From contig CAJTYD010000086.1 in NCBI GenBank assembly GCA_910583775.1, positions 1 to 10,955 on the forward strand: DNA of 10,955 nt, given 5' to 3'. The DNA is from an uncultured Muribaculaceae bacterium. GTDB lineage: Bacteria > Bacteroidota > Bacteroidia > Bacteroidales > Muribaculaceae. Below, in pieces: positions 1 through 7,259 of this stretch. The notes under the pieces are model-generated. The model was not told where the DNA came from, did not search any database, and was given only the letters and a program-made list of their open reading frames with translations. The number at the start of each line of letters is the position of its first letter. Position 1 is the first letter of the stretch. The translations under genes were made by a program, and so were the position numbers.

Positions 1-49
1 TCCTCGCCCTTTTCTAAACGGCGACTACATCGGCGCGTCCGCTGAATAG
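1..49 (+). CDS. Possible C-terminal tail of an upstream gene (partial)
   Basis: The frame starting at base 2 is open and ends at a TAG at 47-49, giving a tail that reads PRPFLNGDYIGASAE. The composition looks protein-like, and a terminator on the same strand follows at 125-154, which fits a gene ending here. The other two plus-strand frames also stop early (TAA at 15-17, TGA at 43-45), so this rests on only 15 residues. I do not recognise the family. Confidence 0.3.
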   Translation, partial: PRPFLNGDYIGASAE

Positions 50-124
50 TTACGGGGTAAAACGGATTTTGTGATTAATTTTGCACCATCACTATTTCTT
101 TAATAAGAATCGATTCTATAAATG

Positions 125-154
125 AAGGGGGACTCCGAAGAGGATCCCCTTTTT
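125..154 (+). terminator. Rho-independent terminator upstream of the PurF-like gene
   Basis: AAGGGG (125-130) pairs with CCCCTT (146-151). Inside it CTC (133-135) pairs with GAG (140-142) around a CGAA loop, and the stem runs into a TTTTT tract (150-154). It most likely ends transcription of the gene to the left. It lies upstream of the mapped promoter at 231-262, so it does not act as an attenuator for transcripts that start there. Confidence 0.7.
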
Positions 155-230
155 ATCATTGAAAACATAAGAAAATTCCAACCTATCCAGGAGATATTGT
201 GGAAAATCACAAAAACAAAAAAGAAATAAA

Positions 231-262
231 ATTGCAGATTTAGCAGTCAAATAGTAATTTTG
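231..262 (+). promoter_or_regulatory. Bacteroidota-type promoter of the PurF-like gene
   Basis: TTG at 232-234, a 20-base spacer, then TAATTTTG at 255-262. This is an exact match to the Bacteroidota -7 consensus TAnnTTTG with a proper -33 spacing. Transcription should start near 267-270, leaving a leader of about 18 bases before the ATG at 287. The -7 box overlaps the upstream in-frame TTG at 260, which therefore cannot be the translation start. Confidence 0.8.
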
Positions 263-286
263 CATAACCAATACGTCCTATCCTAT

Positions 287-2164
287 ATGGAACTGATAAA
301 ACATGAATGCGGAGTCGCAATGATCCGCCTCCTCAAACCCCTGTCCTATTACAAAGAGAAATACGGTTCAGACCTCTACGGTCTCGGCAAGCTCTACCTC
401 ATCATGGAGAAGGAGCATAACCGCGGTCAGGAAGCCGCAGGAATCGGGTGCGTAAAGCTCGACATGCCTCCCGGACACGAATACATTTTCCGTGAGCGTG
501 CCCAAGGCTCCGATGCCATTACAAAAATCTTCGACCAGGCTCACGACCAGATAGATACAGCCAGAAGCGAAAACGTGCCGGAGGAATATCTTCCGTTCGT
601 CGGAGAGGTATACATGGGGCATCTTCGATACAGCACCACCGGACGCTCGGGCATCAATTACGTGCACCCGTTCATGCGCCGCAACAACTGGAGTTCGCGC
701 AACATGCTGCTCTGCGGAAACTTCAACATGACAAACGTAGACGAGATCTTCGACTCCATAATCAGCACCGGACAGCATCCCCGTCTCTATGCCGACACCT
801 TCATCCTTCTCGAGCAGCTTGGCCACGGCCTCGACCGTGAGAACGAACGCCTCTTCGAACTCCACAAAAACGCGGGCCTGACGGGTCTCGAACTTTCAAA
901 AGCAATAGCACGCGACCTCAACGTGACCAATATGCTTCGCCGCTGCGCCCCTGCCTGGGACGGCGGCTATGTGATATGCGGAATCGTCGGTAACGGAGAT
1001 ATGTGGGCGATGCGCGATCCTCACGGCATCCGCCCCGCTTTCTATTATATGGATGACGAAATCGTAGTGCTCGCAAGCGAACGTCCTGTAATCCAGACGG
1101 CATTAGATCTCCAGCTTGACGATGTAAAGGAACTGCAGCCCGGAACAGCTTTGGTAGTCGACCGCGACGGAACAGCGAGAATCGACCGCATACTTCCCGA
1201 AGGCGCCAACGCCCGCTGCAGCTTCGAGAGAATCTATTTCTCACGCGGCTCCGACTACGATATTTACCGCGAGCGAAAGACCCTCGGCAAAAACCTCACC
1301 GGGCAGGTGCTCAATGCCATCGGGAACGACATAGAGAACTCGGTGTTCTCATTCATTCCAAACACAGCCGAAGTGGCATTCTATGGCCTGGTGGAGGGAA
1401 TTGAAAACCATCTGATAAAGAGCAAGATCGAGGATATCCAGCGACTTTCAGGCGCCGGAAACCTTACAGACTCAAACATAGAGGCCATCCTGCGCAAGCG
1501 AGTCAGAAAAGAGAAAGTGGCCATTAAGGATATCAAACTGCGCACCTTCATCGCCGAAGGTTCGACGAGAAACGACCTTGCAGCCCACGTCTACGACATC
1601 ACATACGGCAGCATACGGCCGGGCGACAACTTAGTGGTTATCGACGACAGCATCGTGCGCGGCACTACGCTCCGTCAGTCGATCATCCGGATCCTCGACC
1701 GGCTGCACCCCCGAAAGATGGTGATTGTCTCCAGTTCGCCGCAGGTGCGCTTCCCCGACTGTTACGGCATCGACATGTCGCGCATGGGAGAGTTCATCGC
1801 TTTCAAAGCTGCAATGGCGCTGCTTGAGGAGCGCGGAATGCGATATGTTATCGATGATGTCTATCGCAGATGCAAGGACCAGGATTCTCTTCCCAAAGAG
1901 AAAATAAAGAACTATGTCAAGGATATATACGCGCCTTTCACCGATGAGGAGGTATCGGCGAAAATAGCCGAACTGCTCACTCCCGAAGGGATCGGCGCCG
2001 AGATCGAGATAGTCTATCAGTCAGTCGAGAGGATGCACAAGGCCATCCCCGACCATCCTGGCGACTGGTATTTCACCGGCGACTATCCTACACCAGGGGG
2101 CAACCGCCTGGTGAACCGAGCCTTCATCAACTACTACGAAGGCAACGCCTCGAAACGGTTCTAA
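287..2164 (+). CDS. purF: Amidophosphoribosyltransferase-like protein, long Bacteroidota form
   Basis: This 625-residue protein has an N-terminal class II glutaminase domain (about 8-290) and a C-terminal phosphoribosyltransferase domain. By family it should use glutamine and PRPP to form 5-phosphoribosylamine, the first step of purine synthesis, in the cytoplasm. Cys8 in HECGVAM is the expected nucleophile; GHLRYSTTG (111-119), GNFNMTN (144-150) and RDPHGIRP (243-250) are glutaminase motifs. The PRPP loop VVIDDSIVRGTTLRQ (450-464) is intact, and SSSPQVRFPDCYGIDM follows. It is much longer than ordinary PurF (about 470-505), with an extra stretch around 355-440 and a long C-terminus. The seven residues before Cys8 resemble the short propeptide of some PurFs. 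I chose ATG 287 because the next in-frame start upstream (TTG 260) lies inside the promoter. Bacteroidota often also carry a standard PurF, so this may be a specialised paralogue; the symbol names the family. Confidence 0.85.
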   Translation: MELIKHECGVAMIRLLKPLSYYKEKYGSDLYGLGKLYLIMEKEHNRGQEAAGIGCVKLDMPPGHEYIFRERAQGSDAITKIFDQAHDQIDTARSENVPEEYLPFVGEVYMGHLRYSTTGRSGINYVHPFMRRNNWSSRNMLLCGNFNMTNVDEIFDSIISTGQHPRLYADTFILLEQLGHGLDRENERLFELHKNAGLTGLELSKAIARDLNVTNMLRRCAPAWDGGYVICGIVGNGDMWAMRDPHGIRPAFYYMDDEIVVLASERPVIQTALDLQLDDVKELQPGTALVVDRDGTARIDRILPEGANARCSFERIYFSRGSDYDIYRERKTLGKNLTGQVLNAIGNDIENSVFSFIPNTAEVAFYGLVEGIENHLIKSKIEDIQRLSGAGNLTDSNIEAILRKRVRKEKVAIKDIKLRTFIAEGSTRNDLAAHVYDITYGSIRPGDNLVVIDDSIVRGTTLRQSIIRILDRLHPRKMVIVSSSPQVRFPDCYGIDMSRMGEFIAFKAAMALLEERGMRYVIDDVYRRCKDQDSLPKEKIKNYVKDIYAPFTDEEVSAKIAELLTPEGIGAEIEIVYQSVERMHKAIPDHPGDWYFTGDYPTPGGNRLVNRAFINYYEGNASKRF

Positions 2165-2165
2165 T

Positions 2166-2347
2166 CAATTAGAAATTAGCAATTAGCAATTATAGTTAGC
2201 AATTAGCAATCGGGTTGGCGCATGAACAAGATGCAAATGAGTTAGTGCTGCTAAGCTACAAAAAAGCTCGCGAAGAATCGGTTCTCCGCGAGCTTATTTT
2301 GCGTATTCTATTGCCAATCAGCTTACTATAATTACTAATTACTAATT
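2166..2347. repeat. AT-rich inverted repeat bracketing the convergent terminator
   Basis: The left arm (2166-2200) repeats the phrase AATTAGC several times. The right arm (2321-2347) is its inverted counterpart, made of CTAATTA phrases. Over the 27 outermost-to-inner bases I aligned by hand, 24 match in inverted orientation (GCTWACTATAATT is common to both). The arms start directly after the stop codon of the PurF-like gene and end three bases before the carB stop, enclosing the terminator at 2264-2300. Confidence 0.7.
2264..2300. terminator. Bidirectional terminator between convergent purF-like and carB
   Basis: AAGCTCGCG (2264-2272) pairs perfectly with CGCGAGCTT (2287-2295); inside, GAA and TTC can extend the pairing around a TCGG loop. 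A T-rich run follows on the plus strand (TTATTTT), and a run of A precedes the stem (2260-2265), giving a U-tract on minus-strand transcripts. It can serve both convergent genes. Confidence 0.88.
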
Positions 2348-2349
2348 GA

Positions 2350-5300
2350 TCAGTACTCGTCCCAGCTCTTGATCTTGATTTCGGAGAGGGGGATCTCGCA
2401 GAAGGCGCGGATGAAGGCGGAAGCGAGACGCGCGTTAGTGAGCAGAGGCACGTTCAGGTCGATCGCCGCGCGGCGGATCTTGTAGCCGTTGCTGAGCTCC
2501 TTCGGCGTCAGATTCTTCGGGATATTGATCACGAGGTCGATCTCCTTGTTGTGAAGCATTTCAAGGGCCTGTGGCTGCTTATCCTCGCTCGGGAAGTATA
2601 CTTCTATTGCCGGCACACCGTTCTGCGCTAAGAAGCGCTGTGTGCCCGGCGTGGCATAGATCGTATAGCCTTTTGAATGAAGCATGCGCGCCGGCTCGAG
2701 AAGATCCACCTTCTGACGCGCCGTTCCGGAGCTCAGAAGCACCGTCTTCTTCGGTATCGTATAGCCGACGGAGAGCATCGCCTTGAGGATTGCCTCCGAG
2801 GTGTCGTCGCCGATACAGCCTACCTCGCCGGTCGACGACATATCCACGCCAAGCACCGGATCGGCTCCCTGCAGACGCGAGAACGAGAACTGCGAGGCCT
2901 TGATGCCTACGTAATCGAGGTCGAAAGCCGACTTCGCGGGCTTGTCGACATTGAGGCCGAGCATCACACGGGTGGCCGCGCTGATGAAATTCTGCTTCGA
3001 TACTTTCGAGACAAACGGGAAGGAACGCGAGGCCCTCAGGTTACACTCTATAACCTTGATGTCGTTGTTCTTGGCAAGGAACTGGATGTTGAACGGGCCG
3101 GAGATATGAAGTGCGGCGGCGATGCGGCCGGATATCTTCTTGATGCGGCGCATGGTCTCCACATACAGTTTCTGGGGAGGATACTGGATGGTGGCGTCGC
3201 CCGAATGCACGCCGGCAAATTCTATATGCTCGGAGATGGCGTAGAGCTTGATCTCGCCGTTCTGAGCCACGGCATCCATCTCTATCTCCTTGGCCTCCTG
3301 AATAAACTCAGTCACCACTACGGGATGCTGTTTCGAGACATTCGCGGCCATCTTGAGGAAGCGCTGGAGTTCCTCCTCGTTTGAGCAGACGTTCATCGCC
3401 GCGCCTGAAAGCACGTATGAGGGGCGCACGAGTACCGGAAACCCGACTTCGGCGACAAACTGGTCGATATCCTCCATCGAGGTGAGCTCCCGCCAGCGGG
3501 GCTGGTCGACGCCGATGGAGTCGCAGAGTTGCGAGAACTTGTTGCGGTCCTCGGCGTTATCGATGTCTACGGCCTGCGTGCCGAGGATATTCACTCCGGC
3601 GGCGTCGAGACGCATGGCCAGGTTGTTCGGAATCTGGCCTCCGGTAGAGAGGATGGCGCCGTGAGGAAGCTCAAGCTCCATGATGTCCATAACGCGCTCG
3701 TAGGTGAGCTCGTCGAAATAGAGACGCTCGCACATGTCGTAATCGGTCGATACGGTCTCGGGATTATAGTTGATCATAACCGGACGGTAGCCCTCCTTGG
3801 CGACCGTGAGAAGCGCGTTTACACCACACCAGTCGAACTCCACCGAACTGCCGATGCGGTAAGCGCCCGAGCCGAGCACCACAACCGAACGGTGGTCGCC
3901 CTTGTAGTCGACGTCGTTCTGCGAGCCGTTATAGGTCAGATACAGGTAATTGGTCTGCGCGGGATATTCGGCGGCGAGGGTGTCGATCTGCTTGACCACG
4001 GGGCGGATGCCGCGCTGAAGACGGTTGTCGCGAACCACGAGCGAGAGGCTCTCCCCCTCCTTTATCATACGGTCGCCGAAGATGGCGCGACCGATCTGGA
4101 AGTCGCTGAATCCCTGCTCCTTGGCGCGGCGCATCAGCGAATCGGGGATAGCCTCGAGCGAATCATATTCCTCGAGCTCCAGATTCGTCTGGTGAATGGT
4201 CATAAGCTTCTGCAGGAACCAGCGGTCGATCTTGGTCAGTTCATGAATGCGCTCCACGGTATATCCGCGGCGAAGAGCCTCCTCGATCACGAAGATTCGT
4301 TTGTCGGTAGGCTCGCTGAGCGCCTTGTCGAGATCGGCGATGTCGCCCCCCTTGTTCTCCACAAACCCGTGTTTACCCTGTCCGATCATGCGCAGGCCTT
4401 TCTGGATCACCTCCTCGAATGTGCGGCCGATGGCCATCACCTCACCCACCGATTTCATCGAACTGCCGATCTCGCGGCGCACGCCGTGGAATTTGCCGAG
4501 GTCCCAGCGGGGAATCTTGCAGACTATATAGTCGAGCGCGGGCTCGAAGAAGGCGGATGTGGAGCGCGTCACGCTGTTCTTGAGCTCGAAGAGACCGTAG
4601 CCCAGACCGAGCTTGGCGGCCACGAAGGCGAGAGGATAGCCGGTGGCTTTCGAAGCGAGGGCCGAACTGCGCGAAAGACGCGCGTTGACCTCTATCACGC
4701 GGTAGTCCATCGACTCAGGGTCGAAGGCATACTGCACGTTGCACTCCCCTATGATTCCGATATGGCGGATGATCTTTATGGCAAGCTTGCGAAGCATGTG
4801 GTAATCCTCGTTGGAGAGTGTCTGCGAGGGAGCCACCACGATGCTCTCGCCGGTATGGATGCCAAGAGGGTCGAAGTTCTCCATGTTGCAGACCGTTATG
4901 CAGTTGTCGTAACGGTCGCGCACAACCTCGTATTCCACCTCTTTCCAGCCCTTTAGCGATTTCTCGACAAGCACCTGGGGCGAGAAGGAGAGAGCCTGCT
5001 CCACAAGCGAGACGAGCTGCTCGCGGTTGTCGCAGAAGCCGCTTCCGAGGCCGCCCAAGGCGTAGGCGGCGCGGATGATCACCGGATAGCCGAGACGGTC
5101 GGCGGCGGCAAGCGCGCCCTCCACCGAGTCGCAGGCCTCGCTCTTGATTGTGCGCACGTCGATCTCGTCGAGCTTCCTGACGAAGAGCTCGCGGTCTTCG
5201 GTGTCCATGATGGCCTGCACCGGCGTCCCGAGCACCCTGACGTTATATTTCTCAAGCACGCCCGACTGATAGAGCTTCACGCCGCAGTTGAGTGCTGTCT

Positions 5301-5598
5301 GACCGCCGAAAGCGAGGAAGATGCCGTCTGGACGCTCCTTCTCGATAACCTTCTCCACGAAATAGGGCGTCACGGGAAGGAAATATATCTTGTCGGCGAA
5401 ACCCTCGGAGGTCTGCACCGTGGCGATATTGGGGTTGATAAGCACCGTGGCGATATTCTCCTCCTTCATCGCCTTCAGCGCCTGCGAACCGCTGTAGTCG
5501 AACTCGCCGGCCTCCCCGATCTTGAGGGCGCCGGAACCTAAAAACAGCACTTTCTTGATCTGTTTCACATCGTTGCTCGTCTGCTTCTCTTCTTGCAT
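2350..5598 (-). CDS. carB: Carbamoyl-phosphate synthase, large subunit
   Basis: A full-length 1082-residue CarB (E. coli form about 1073), starting at an ATG and ending in TGA. It makes carbamoyl phosphate from bicarbonate, ammonia channelled from CarA, and two ATP, feeding pyrimidine and arginine synthesis. The two homologous halves are visible: KKVLFLGSGALKIGEAGEFDY near 15-34 and VVVLGSGAYRIGSSVEFDWCG near 572-592, each opening an ATP-grasp unit. An oligomerisation region lies at about 400-550 and an MGS-like allosteric domain at about 945-1075. ATP-site residues sit in GGLGSGF (182-188), EVNARLSRSSALASKATGYP (303-322) and ECNLRASRSFPFVSK (851-865). Several of these, notably GGLGSGF and QFSFSRLQGAD, read like animal CAD rather than E. 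coli CarB. carA lies 194 bases upstream on the same strand, but with a terminator between. No good ribosome-binding site is visible, as is common in this phylum. Confidence 0.97.
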   Translation of the reverse strand: MQEEKQTSNDVKQIKKVLFLGSGALKIGEAGEFDYSGSQALKAMKEENIATVLINPNIATVQTSEGFADKIYFLPVTPYFVEKVIEKERPDGIFLAFGGQTALNCGVKLYQSGVLEKYNVRVLGTPVQAIMDTEDRELFVRKLDEIDVRTIKSEACDSVEGALAAADRLGYPVIIRAAYALGGLGSGFCDNREQLVSLVEQALSFSPQVLVEKSLKGWKEVEYEVVRDRYDNCITVCNMENFDPLGIHTGESIVVAPSQTLSNEDYHMLRKLAIKIIRHIGIIGECNVQYAFDPESMDYRVIEVNARLSRSSALASKATGYPLAFVAAKLGLGYGLFELKNSVTRSTSAFFEPALDYIVCKIPRWDLGKFHGVRREIGSSMKSVGEVMAIGRTFEEVIQKGLRMIGQGKHGFVENKGGDIADLDKALSEPTDKRIFVIEEALRRGYTVERIHELTKIDRWFLQKLMTIHQTNLELEEYDSLEAIPDSLMRRAKEQGFSDFQIGRAIFGDRMIKEGESLSLVVRDNRLQRGIRPVVKQIDTLAAEYPAQTNYLYLTYNGSQNDVDYKGDHRSVVVLGSGAYRIGSSVEFDWCGVNALLTVAKEGYRPVMINYNPETVSTDYDMCERLYFDELTYERVMDIMELELPHGAILSTGGQIPNNLAMRLDAAGVNILGTQAVDIDNAEDRNKFSQLCDSIGVDQPRWRELTSMEDIDQFVAEVGFPVLVRPSYVLSGAAMNVCSNEEELQRFLKMAANVSKQHPVVVTEFIQEAKEIEMDAVAQNGEIKLYAISEHIEFAGVHSGDATIQYPPQKLYVETMRRIKKISGRIAAALHISGPFNIQFLAKNNDIKVIECNLRASRSFPFVSKVSKQNFISAATRVMLGLNVDKPAKSAFDLDYVGIKASQFSFSRLQGADPVLGVDMSSTGEVGCIGDDTSEAILKAMLSVGYTIPKKTVLLSSGTARQKVDLLEPARMLHSKGYTIYATPGTQRFLAQNGVPAIEVYFPSEDKQPQALEMLHNKEIDLVINIPKNLTPKELSNGYKIRRAAIDLNVPLLTNARLASAFIRAFCEIPLSEIKIKSWDEY

Positions 5599-5642
5599 AG
5601 TCTGCTAATATGAAGTTGTTAATCTTATTTTAGTTTTTAACG

Positions 5643-5658
5643 TTCCAAAATATTGGAA
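5643..5658. promoter_or_regulatory. Palindrome upstream of carB, possible operator
   Basis: TTCCAA, four bases (AATA), TTGGAA: a perfect two-fold symmetric site 45-60 bases before the carB start codon. It could be an operator or a small hairpin in the leader. Its inner part reads TATTTTGG on the minus strand, close to but one base short of the TAnnTTTG promoter box, so it might overlap a weak carB promoter. The function is inferred from position and symmetry only. Confidence 0.35.
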
Positions 5659-5670
5659 GTTTAAAGTTTA

Positions 5671-5745
5671 GGTTTAGAGGTTTCCCTTTGATCCGGTTAT
5701 AAAGACAACCGGTATAATCTAAACCATAAACCCAAACCATAAACC
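5671..5745. repeat. Nested inverted repeat in the carA-carB gap
   Basis: GGTTTAGA (5671-5678) is matched by TCTAAACC (5718-5725). Inside, CCGGTT (5693-5698) pairs with AACCGG (5707-5712). The right flank is a direct repeat, AAACCATAAACC at 5721-5732 and again at 5734-5745, and the left flank (5657-5683) carries the GTTTA-type complement. The structure lies between the carA terminator and carB on the minus strand and could fold in any read-through transcript. Confidence 0.6.
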
Positions 5746-5749
5746 AATT

Positions 5750-5786
5750 AAAAAAAGACCCGCAAAAGCCGAAGCTTTCACAGGTC
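5750..5786 (-). terminator. Strong rho-independent terminator directly after carA
   Basis: On the minus strand GACCTGTGAAAGC (5786-5774) pairs along its full 13 bases with GCTTTTGCGGGTC (5769-5757), using three G-U wobbles, around a UUCG tetraloop, and is followed by seven U. It starts seven bases after the carA stop codon. It would separate carA from carB unless read through. Confidence 0.88.
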
Positions 5787-5792
5787 GGTTAT

Positions 5793-6869
5793 TCACAATA
5801 ATTTCACAAAATCGTCGAAAATAAACTCCGTGTCCTTCGGGCCGCTGCTTGCCTCGGGGTGGAACTGCGCGGAGAAGAACGGTTTGCTACGGTGCCGGAT
5901 ACCCTCGTTGGTGCCGTCGTTCATATTGATGAAATGCGGCTCCCAGTCTTCGGGAATCGTGTCGTTGTCGACGGCAAACCCGTGGTTCTGAGAGGTGATG
6001 AAGCATTTCTCCGTTCCGGCGAGCCTTACCGGCTGATTGTGGCTCCGGTGGCCGTATTTGAGCTTATATATCTTGGCGCCGGCGGCCTTGCTGAGCAACT
6101 GATTGCCCATGCAGATGCCGCATATCGGCTTTCCTATCTCCATGGCCTTGCGGATATTCTTCACGGTCTCCTCGGCGAATTCAGGATTGCCCGGGCCGTT
6201 ACTGATGAAGAGTCCGTCGTAAGGGATGGTGGTGAAATCATAGTCCCAGGGCACGAGCACCACCTTCACTCCGCGGCGCGTCAGACAGCGGATGATGTTG
6301 TATTTCGTTCCGCAGTCAACAAGAACCACCGTCTTGGCGCCCTCGCCGAATTCCTGCACCTCCTTGGTGCTCACCTTGGCGATCAGGTTCTCCTGATTCG
6401 GGTCGTGGAAATCGATGTCATCGCCCCCTTCGAAAGTGATCTTACCGAGCATCGAGCCCTTCTCGCGAAGCAGCTTTGTCAGCGCGCGCGTGTCGATGCC
6501 GTAGATTCCGGGAATCTTCTCGGCCTTCAGCCAGTCGGAAAGCGTGCGCTCCGACTGCCAGTGGCTCGGGATCCAGCTGTAGTCCTGGCATACTATTGCC
6601 TCGCAGTGGATACGGTTCGACTCGAAATAGTCGCAGACGTTAGCCTCCGAGCATTTTTCGGCCGACGGAACGCCATAATTGCCTAAGATAGGATAGGTGG
6701 TGACAAGGATTTGACCTTCGTAAGATGGATCGGTAAGGCTCTCGGGATAGCCTGTCATGGCAGTGTTGAAGACAACCTCCCCGGCACAGGGTTTTTCATA
6801 ACCGAATGAGAAGCCTTCGAACTTTGTGCCGTCTTCAAGCGTAAGCACGGCTTTCTTGGATTCTTGCAT
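5793..6869 (-). CDS. carA: Carbamoyl-phosphate synthase, small (glutaminase) subunit
   Basis: A 358-residue CarA, starting at an ATG and ending in TGA. It hydrolyses glutamine and passes the ammonia to CarB. The N-terminal CPSase small-subunit domain (about 6-150) contains GEVVFNTAMTGYPESLTDPS (30-49) and GIDTRALTKLLREKGSMLGK (124-143). The class I glutaminase domain (about 178-355) holds the catalytic triad: Cys253 in GICMGNQLL, His337 and Glu339 in QFHPE. Most bacterial enzymes have GICLGHQL, so the Asn after CMG is notable, though the nucleophile is kept. SQNHGFAV (293-300) and the motifs above resemble the CAD glutaminase domain. It has its own promoter at 6926-6957 and its own terminator at 5750-5786. 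Its partner carB follows downstream. Confidence 0.97.
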   Translation of the reverse strand: MQESKKAVLTLEDGTKFEGFSFGYEKPCAGEVVFNTAMTGYPESLTDPSYEGQILVTTYPILGNYGVPSAEKCSEANVCDYFESNRIHCEAIVCQDYSWIPSHWQSERTLSDWLKAEKIPGIYGIDTRALTKLLREKGSMLGKITFEGGDDIDFHDPNQENLIAKVSTKEVQEFGEGAKTVVLVDCGTKYNIIRCLTRRGVKVVLVPWDYDFTTIPYDGLFISNGPGNPEFAEETVKNIRKAMEIGKPICGICMGNQLLSKAAGAKIYKLKYGHRSHNQPVRLAGTEKCFITSQNHGFAVDNDTIPEDWEPHFINMNDGTNEGIRHRSKPFFSAQFHPEASSGPKDTEFIFDDFVKLL

Positions 6870-6925
6870 CGTCTCTTAATCGTGTATAAAACAACGCCGC
6901 AGGCACCTCATTGCCAACGACACTG

Positions 6926-6957
6926 CAAAATTAGCAAGAACTCCCCTTTCCACCAAA
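6926..6957 (-). promoter_or_regulatory. Bacteroidota-type promoter of carA
   Basis: Read on the minus strand: TTTG (6957-6954), a 20-base spacer, then TAATTTTG (6933-6926) followed by CA. The -7 box and spacing are the same as in the promoter at 231-262. Transcription should start near 6920, giving a leader of about 50 bases before the carA ATG. I see no further conserved structure in that leader. Confidence 0.82.
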
Positions 6958-7017
6958 CATCCTCCCATATTTTTTACTCCTCCTACGACACGCTCCACTA
7001 ATTCTACCAAAGTGCCA

Positions 7018-7182
7018 CAAGAAACTTCAAGGAGCAATGTGGTTGAACACATACAACACATCTATGAGGACGGAGAACTTACCGAGTGTTCAACCTGTCG
7101 GAAATTCCGACAGGTTCGTCAGGAAGGTACCCGGCAGGTTTCCCGTGAGATTCCATTCTACAATCTTGACATGATTATTTCT
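7018..7182 (+). pseudogene. RhuM-family gene remnant
   Basis: About 55 residues in one plus-strand frame match what I know of RhuM-family proteins (named after a Salmonella pathogenicity-island gene, often found in accessory regions). The match runs from ETSRSNVVEHIQHIYEDGEL, a helix-turn-helix-like stretch, through STCRKFRQVRQEG to FYNLDMIIS. Intact members continue with a GYRV-type motif and run to more than 250 residues. Here the match stops after IIS, and nothing before the ETSRS segment fits. Both ends are therefore missing and there is no plausible start or full domain, although a GTG at 7012 opens the frame. It lies between the carA promoter and the 3' end of the hexosaminidase gene. 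It is probably a relic of a lost accessory insertion. The family call is from memory of the motif pattern. Confidence 0.72.
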
Positions 7183-7259
7183 ACCCTCTTGAGGAACATC
7201 ACGTCCAGAATATCCTTTATCTCATCAAAATACAAGAAGTATATGTCATTTTCAAAAGA

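Noticed and set aside
260..286. TTG at 260 as start of the PurF-like gene
   Set aside because: It lies within the -7 promoter box, upstream of the expected transcript start, and would add nine residues before the family's normal N-terminus.
3529..4956. Long open frame (475 codons) antisense to carB
   Set aside because: It lies wholly inside carB, whose protein is unmistakable. Long antisense frames are expected from GC-biased codons, and the translation shows no recognisable domain.
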